Shown: positions 60,588-64,000 of the stretch, piece by piece | How positions within the stretch are numbered: position 1 is the first letter of the stretch | Layout of the letters: the number at the start of each line of letters is the position of its first letter | NCBI GenBank assembly: GCA_015067895.1 | Contig: SVLP01000002.1 | Location: forward strand, 124,001-188,000 | From: Oscillospiraceae bacterium | GTDB lineage: Bacteria; Bacillota_A; Clostridia; Oscillospirales; Oscillospiraceae | Reading direction: 5' to 3' | Length of the DNA: 64,000 nucleotides | The notes under the pieces: generated by a model | What the model was told of the DNA's origin: nothing | Database searches by the model: none | Seen by the model: the letters and a program-made list of their open reading frames with translations, nothing else | Translations under genes and position numbers: made by a program

Positions 60588-60710
60588 TAGCAGATGCTCA
60601 ATGACCGATGTGCGGCCACATATCGATCATTTTCGAGATTCTCGTGGGGCTGTATGTTGATTGCAGCCCGAGCAAAAAGTAATCAGCACATATCATAGAG
60701 GAGTAATACA

Positions 60711-61124
60711 ATGAAGAAAATTCTCTCTCTGGTTCTCGCCGTGGTTATGATCATGGCGATGGCTATCCCCGCATTTGCGGCCCAGCCCGAAGTCGTAGAA
60801 CCGCAGGCGTGTAACCATGATAACATGCCTTCCTGGTGGGGACCTGCAACTACATCCACCATTTGGGAAGTATTCAGCGACTCTAAGTGCAAGAAAACCG
60901 TAATTGTCACAAAAGTTTGCACTCGCTGCGGCGAAACCGATAGAGACACTACTGTCACCTATCCCTATCATGGAACCGCCGTAAACAAAGCTACCTGTGA
61001 TGGTACTACGCAGACGTTGATCTACACCTGTCCTAAATGTGGTGCTTATCGGTATACCGATTGGCAGGATTGTCCGGGTGCTGGCAGAAGTCACCAGAAC
61101 GGTTGCCAGTGGCTGCCTGCCTAA
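60711..61124 (+). CDS. Secreted Cys-rich protein with zinc-ribbon-like pairs
   Basis: The 137-residue precursor has a clear signal peptide (MKKILSLVLAVVMIMAMAIP, cleaved at AFA-AQP) and AGAGGAG before its ATG. The mature part has nine cysteines including VCTRC and TCPKC pairs, with ATCDGTTQTLIYTCPKCG matching the Cys-knuckle repeats of some Firmicutes surface proteins. The rest is rich in Trp, Thr and His. It lies between the Agr-like genes and two permease genes, so it may be an output of the circuit. Whether it is a toxin, a bacteriocin or a structural protein is unknown. Confidence 0.75.
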   Translation: MKKILSLVLAVVMIMAMAIPAFAAQPEVVEPQACNHDNMPSWWGPATTSTIWEVFSDSKCKKTVIVTKVCTRCGETDRDTTVTYPYHGTAVNKATCDGTTQTLIYTCPKCGAYRYTDWQDCPGAGRSHQNGCQWLPA

Positions 61125-61178
61125 GCTCTTTGTTTAACTGGAGTAGCCAAACAAATCCTTAAGCAGAAAAATAGCCGG

Positions 61179-61211
61179 GGTGGCCGTACCAATTGGGGTG
61201 CGGCCACCTTT
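61179..61211 (+). terminator. Terminator-like hairpin after the secreted protein gene
   Basis: GGTGGCCG (61179-61186) pairs with CGGCCACC (61201-61208), followed by TTT. It is a moderate terminator that could reduce read-through into the permease genes. Confidence 0.6.
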
Positions 61212-61235
61212 GGTAATCCAAAAGGGGGCAGAAAA

Positions 61236-63074
61236 ATGAACATTTTCGTCAAACAAGCAACAAGAAAACCTGTCTTTACCATACTGATGGTATTGCTACT
61301 CAGTCTTGCTATTGCACTATCCTGCATCGGTTACTCTGCTTGGACAAGTGCCAAGATGCAGCAGGACGAGATCTCTGGTGGATACACTACTATTGCAATT
61401 CCGTTGCAACCAGACATGACCAAACTGTCTGCGGATGAAATTACTCTGGCGTTACAGAACCGTGTATATGCTGACTGGGCTGCACAAGAAGCACCTCAGC
61501 TTACTATGATTGATCGCCGGTGTCTCCTCGCTGCTCACATAACGGGCAGCAAATCGCTTTCCTCCAGCCGAATTGACCCATCTGAATACAATATCGCATT
61601 TGACAACGAATGCTATTCTCTTGCGGTTTTTGCACTGCGTTGTGAAAACATTAGAGAGCAGCCAACAGAGGGGATGCTCCTGTACGATGCAACGTTTAGC
61701 GTCGAGGAAACTGTATGCCTGTCGGATGCCTACGCCTGTTTCCCTACACCTGAGACAGTCCATATCTACAGTGATGTCCGTGAAGCAAACGGCGCAACAC
61801 CATTTGAAAAAGGTAAAACCTATCTTGTGTTCGGTCAATATCAAGATTACCGTGTAGTTCGGGACGCCGATGGATACAGTCAAGTAACAACCGAAAACCG
61901 TTACATTGTTCCATTCCCCGAAATACACAGCAATTTCTACGGTAAACCCGCCAGCCTCGAAATTGGAGATCGAAACGGTCAAAGCTACTACTATCCCGTC
62001 GATGGGCAGATGCCCTGGGTCGCTGAGTATAGTGGAACGGTGACTGAGTTTCTGTCCAGCGAAGCTGCATCCCTTTGGAATGAAGAAATCATTCCACTTT
62101 GTCAGCTTAACCATGAGTCTGCTACCGTGATATTGACTGACAGCATTACAAGTATGTATTCCTTCAATACCGGTGACGCAAGTCTGCTGTCTGGTCGTTT
62201 CTTTACAGATGAAGAATACAAAGAAGGTGCCAATGTATGTATTATCAGTGCATCTTACGCTGACCTGAACAATCTCCGGCTTGGTGATACACTGCAACTG
62301 GACTACTATAATTCGTATTTTGGTGAATACAGCAATGGTGCAACTGCAAATTCCATGTTTGCAGCTGGAGATCCAGGATCTTATCGCCAGAGATATTATA
62401 TGACCCCCGATGATGCTATCGGCGTATGTAAAGAATATACGATTATCGGTGTCTATACTGGTGCTCGATTCGCATTTGGCTCCTATCATTTTAATGCGGA
62501 CACGATTTTAGTACCCAAAGCATCTGTTCCGAACACAGAAAACTATGAAACTTGGGCAAATTCGTTGCTTAACACTTTTATTCTGGAAAACGGGTCTACT
62601 GAAGAATTTGAAAAGTATATGGAAGAACAGGGGCTTGGCGGACAATTTCTTTATTTCGATCAGGACTTTTCTTCTATGCAGGAATCGCTTGAAGCTTTGG
62701 AAACCAATGCCATGCGCTTAATGTTGCTGGGAATCGTTGTGTTCTTGCTCATTTCTGTACTGTTCCTGTTCTTAAATTTCCGGAGAATGAAGCCAACTAT
62801 CAGAGGTGTGCGGCTGATGGGCAAATACGCAAAAAATGTATTTGGAGAAATCTTTTCCATTCTCCTTATCTTGGAGATCCTGGCAGTTTTGATTGGGACT
62901 TCCACCGCTGCTATTCTATATGATACTGTTACAGAAAAAGTTCTTTCAACTACACTTGCGCTTCATCCGGAAGCAATATTAACTGCCGCTGTCGCTGCAT
63001 TTGTATTTCATGCGTTTATTAGTATCACCGGTACGGCCTTCTCTGCTAACCGCAAACTGATGAAAGCGAAATAA
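61236..63074 (+). CDS. FtsX-like ABC transporter permease
   Basis: The 612-residue protein has an N-terminal transmembrane helix (VFTILMVLLLSLAIALSCIGY), a large extracellular domain (about 40-480) and three C-terminal helices (LMLLGIVVFLLISVLFLFL, FSILLILEILAVLIGTSTA, ILTAAVAAFVFHAFISI), the MacB/FtsX topology. AAAGGGGG precedes the start. No ATPase gene lies before it, so the ATPase must be further right or elsewhere. Together with the next gene it may export or give immunity to the secreted Cys-rich protein. Confidence 0.82.
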   Translation: MNIFVKQATRKPVFTILMVLLLSLAIALSCIGYSAWTSAKMQQDEISGGYTTIAIPLQPDMTKLSADEITLALQNRVYADWAAQEAPQLTMIDRRCLLAAHITGSKSLSSSRIDPSEYNIAFDNECYSLAVFALRCENIREQPTEGMLLYDATFSVEETVCLSDAYACFPTPETVHIYSDVREANGATPFEKGKTYLVFGQYQDYRVVRDADGYSQVTTENRYIVPFPEIHSNFYGKPASLEIGDRNGQSYYYPVDGQMPWVAEYSGTVTEFLSSEAASLWNEEIIPLCQLNHESATVILTDSITSMYSFNTGDASLLSGRFFTDEEYKEGANVCIISASYADLNNLRLGDTLQLDYYNSYFGEYSNGATANSMFAAGDPGSYRQRYYMTPDDAIGVCKEYTIIGVYTGARFAFGSYHFNADTILVPKASVPNTENYETWANSLLNTFILENGSTEEFEKYMEEQGLGGQFLYFDQDFSSMQESLEALETNAMRLMLLGIVVFLLISVLFLFLNFRRMKPTIRGVRLMGKYAKNVFGEIFSILLILEILAVLIGTSTAAILYDTVTEKVLSTTLALHPEAILTAAVAAFVFHAFISITGTAFSANRKLMKAK

Positions 63075-63097
63075 GGTTCGAGGGGGATGGTTGCACT

Positions 63098-64000
63098 ATG
63101 ACTCAAAAGAATGGCTGCGCCCTCGTGGGTGTAACACTTATTGCGGTGTTACGCCGTTGGATAGCAAGTCTGCTGCTTGTTGCGGTTGCAGCTACAGGAG
63201 CCTTCTCCACAATGGTCTTGCAAAATCTGACAATACGACAAGAGATCGCTTTAAGCAATACGATAGCAAATTCCACTATTTCCTGCACTGTTACTGATGC
63301 AAAAGGTACTGATTCAGGCAATCTCCAAATGATTTCTGCATTTGTGGAAATGCTGGAAGGAAAACGTCGGTTAAGAGGGTGCTATCTGGACGACTATGTA
63401 AAAAATGTGCGAGCAACGGCAGAGATGCCATTGGGGAAACCAGCAGGAACAACTCTCCGTCGTATCCTGTCCATTGATTCTGACCCCGCACTTTCGCAAG
63501 TGGAAGGAGCATCCGTACTGTTTTTTGATGACTGGACAGAAGAATCTCTCAGGGGATTGGGACAAATCTGTTTGGTTCCATCAGATATGGTCACAGAGGA
63601 CGGATATATTACAATTTCCGCTGAGATGGAAGAACCTGTGCGTTTGAAAATAATAGGTACTGTCGCAAACGGCCCCAGCAATGTTATATATTGCCCTTAC
63701 TTCATGCCCTGGGAAGAAGGGATCTCCGTTGCTTTTCTGACTGACAGTTGCTCTTTTGACATCCGGGATAATCAGAATCTTGAAGAAAGCAAAGAGTACA
63801 TTTACAAGTGGTTCGTTCAGCCCAATCTTAGTAACCAAATTGATGGAATGACCTTTGGCGTTTTGGTACACGATGAGACATATCAGAAGAATATAGAAGA
63901 GATTCAGGCGAACTTATCCATGCTGCGCTTGTTGCTGCCGATACTGATTGTCATTTGCGGTTGCATCGGCTTTTTCGCAAGCTTTCTGGCTACCCGTGGC
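63098..64000 (+). CDS. Second FtsX-like permease, cut by the window end
   Basis: The frame is open from ATG 63098 to the last base, giving 301 residues without a stop. It has an N-terminal helix (WIASLLLVAVAATGAFSTMVL), an extracellular domain, and a helix at the end of the visible part (LRLLLPILIVICGCIGFFASF) as expected before the C-terminal FtsX helices. GAGGGGGATGG lies upstream, 23 bases after the preceding permease. It is probably the partner of that protein in one ABC complex. Confidence 0.8.
   Translation, partial: MTQKNGCALVGVTLIAVLRRWIASLLLVAVAATGAFSTMVLQNLTIRQEIALSNTIANSTISCTVTDAKGTDSGNLQMISAFVEMLEGKRRLRGCYLDDYVKNVRATAEMPLGKPAGTTLRRILSIDSDPALSQVEGASVLFFDDWTEESLRGLGQICLVPSDMVTEDGYITISAEMEEPVRLKIIGTVANGPSNVIYCPYFMPWEEGISVAFLTDSCSFDIRDNQNLEESKEYIYKWFVQPNLSNQIDGMTFGVLVHDETYQKNIEEIQANLSMLRLLLPILIVICGCIGFFASFLATRG

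Overview
The window looks like a strictly anaerobic, gut-type Clostridia genome, most likely Oscillospiraceae-like. The grounds are the [FeFe]-hydrogenase maturase HydF, S-layer homology (SLH) proteins, Firmicutes-type ribosome binding sites, a GC-rich backbone, and a Tn1549-like conjugative element of the kind common in gut Clostridia. No rRNA, tRNA or CRISPR array was seen. The taxonomic call is an inference.

Chromosomal part (1 to about 24.7 kb). The 3' end of a solute-binding protein gene is followed by hydF. A divergent pair next to it encodes a very large SLH-anchored GH85 endo-beta-N-acetylglucosaminidase (leftward) and a GH38 alpha-mannosidase (rightward), which together suggest N-glycan foraging; a LysR regulator follows. 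A cobalamin riboswitch with its own promoter and terminator controls an ECF vitamin transporter: an EcfT protein, then one fused protein with two ABC ATPase domains and a membrane S-like domain. A 156-bp foldback repeat separates this from a leftward five-gene operon: response regulator, histidine kinase, ABC ATPase, FtsX-type permease and an exported beta-sandwich protein. Near-identical 16-bp palindromes lie upstream of the regulator and of the ABC genes. Next come an ECF sigma factor, a membrane protein that is probably its partner, and a small SLH protein, with translationally coupled or closely spaced starts.

Conjugative element (about 24.7 kb to at least 56.5 kb). It carries parA/parB, a thioester-domain/Cna-B adhesin, a 2620-residue methylase-helicase with tnpV nested in another frame, DUF3848 and Toprim proteins, mobC, a MOBP-type relaxase, PcfB, an ArdC-like protein, the type IV secretion genes (VirD4, VirB2-like Maff2, VirB6, PrgI, VirB4), a class B sortase and a CHAP hydrolase. 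Two visibly AT-rich genes with their own promoter interrupt the conserved order (39.5-43.0 kb). They encode a helical protein of unknown family and a protein with a PD-(D/E)xK-like N-terminus, and are the best candidate for an undescribed, possibly defensive, system. No integrase or right attachment site is visible, so the element probably continues past the window.

Right end (56.6-64 kb). AT-richer DNA holds two XRE regulators, then an Agr-type peptide signalling cassette in the order regulator, kinase, AgrB, AgrD-like peptide, then a Cys-rich secreted protein and two FtsX-like permeases, the second cut by the window end. This could be a quorum circuit controlling the element or the secreted protein.
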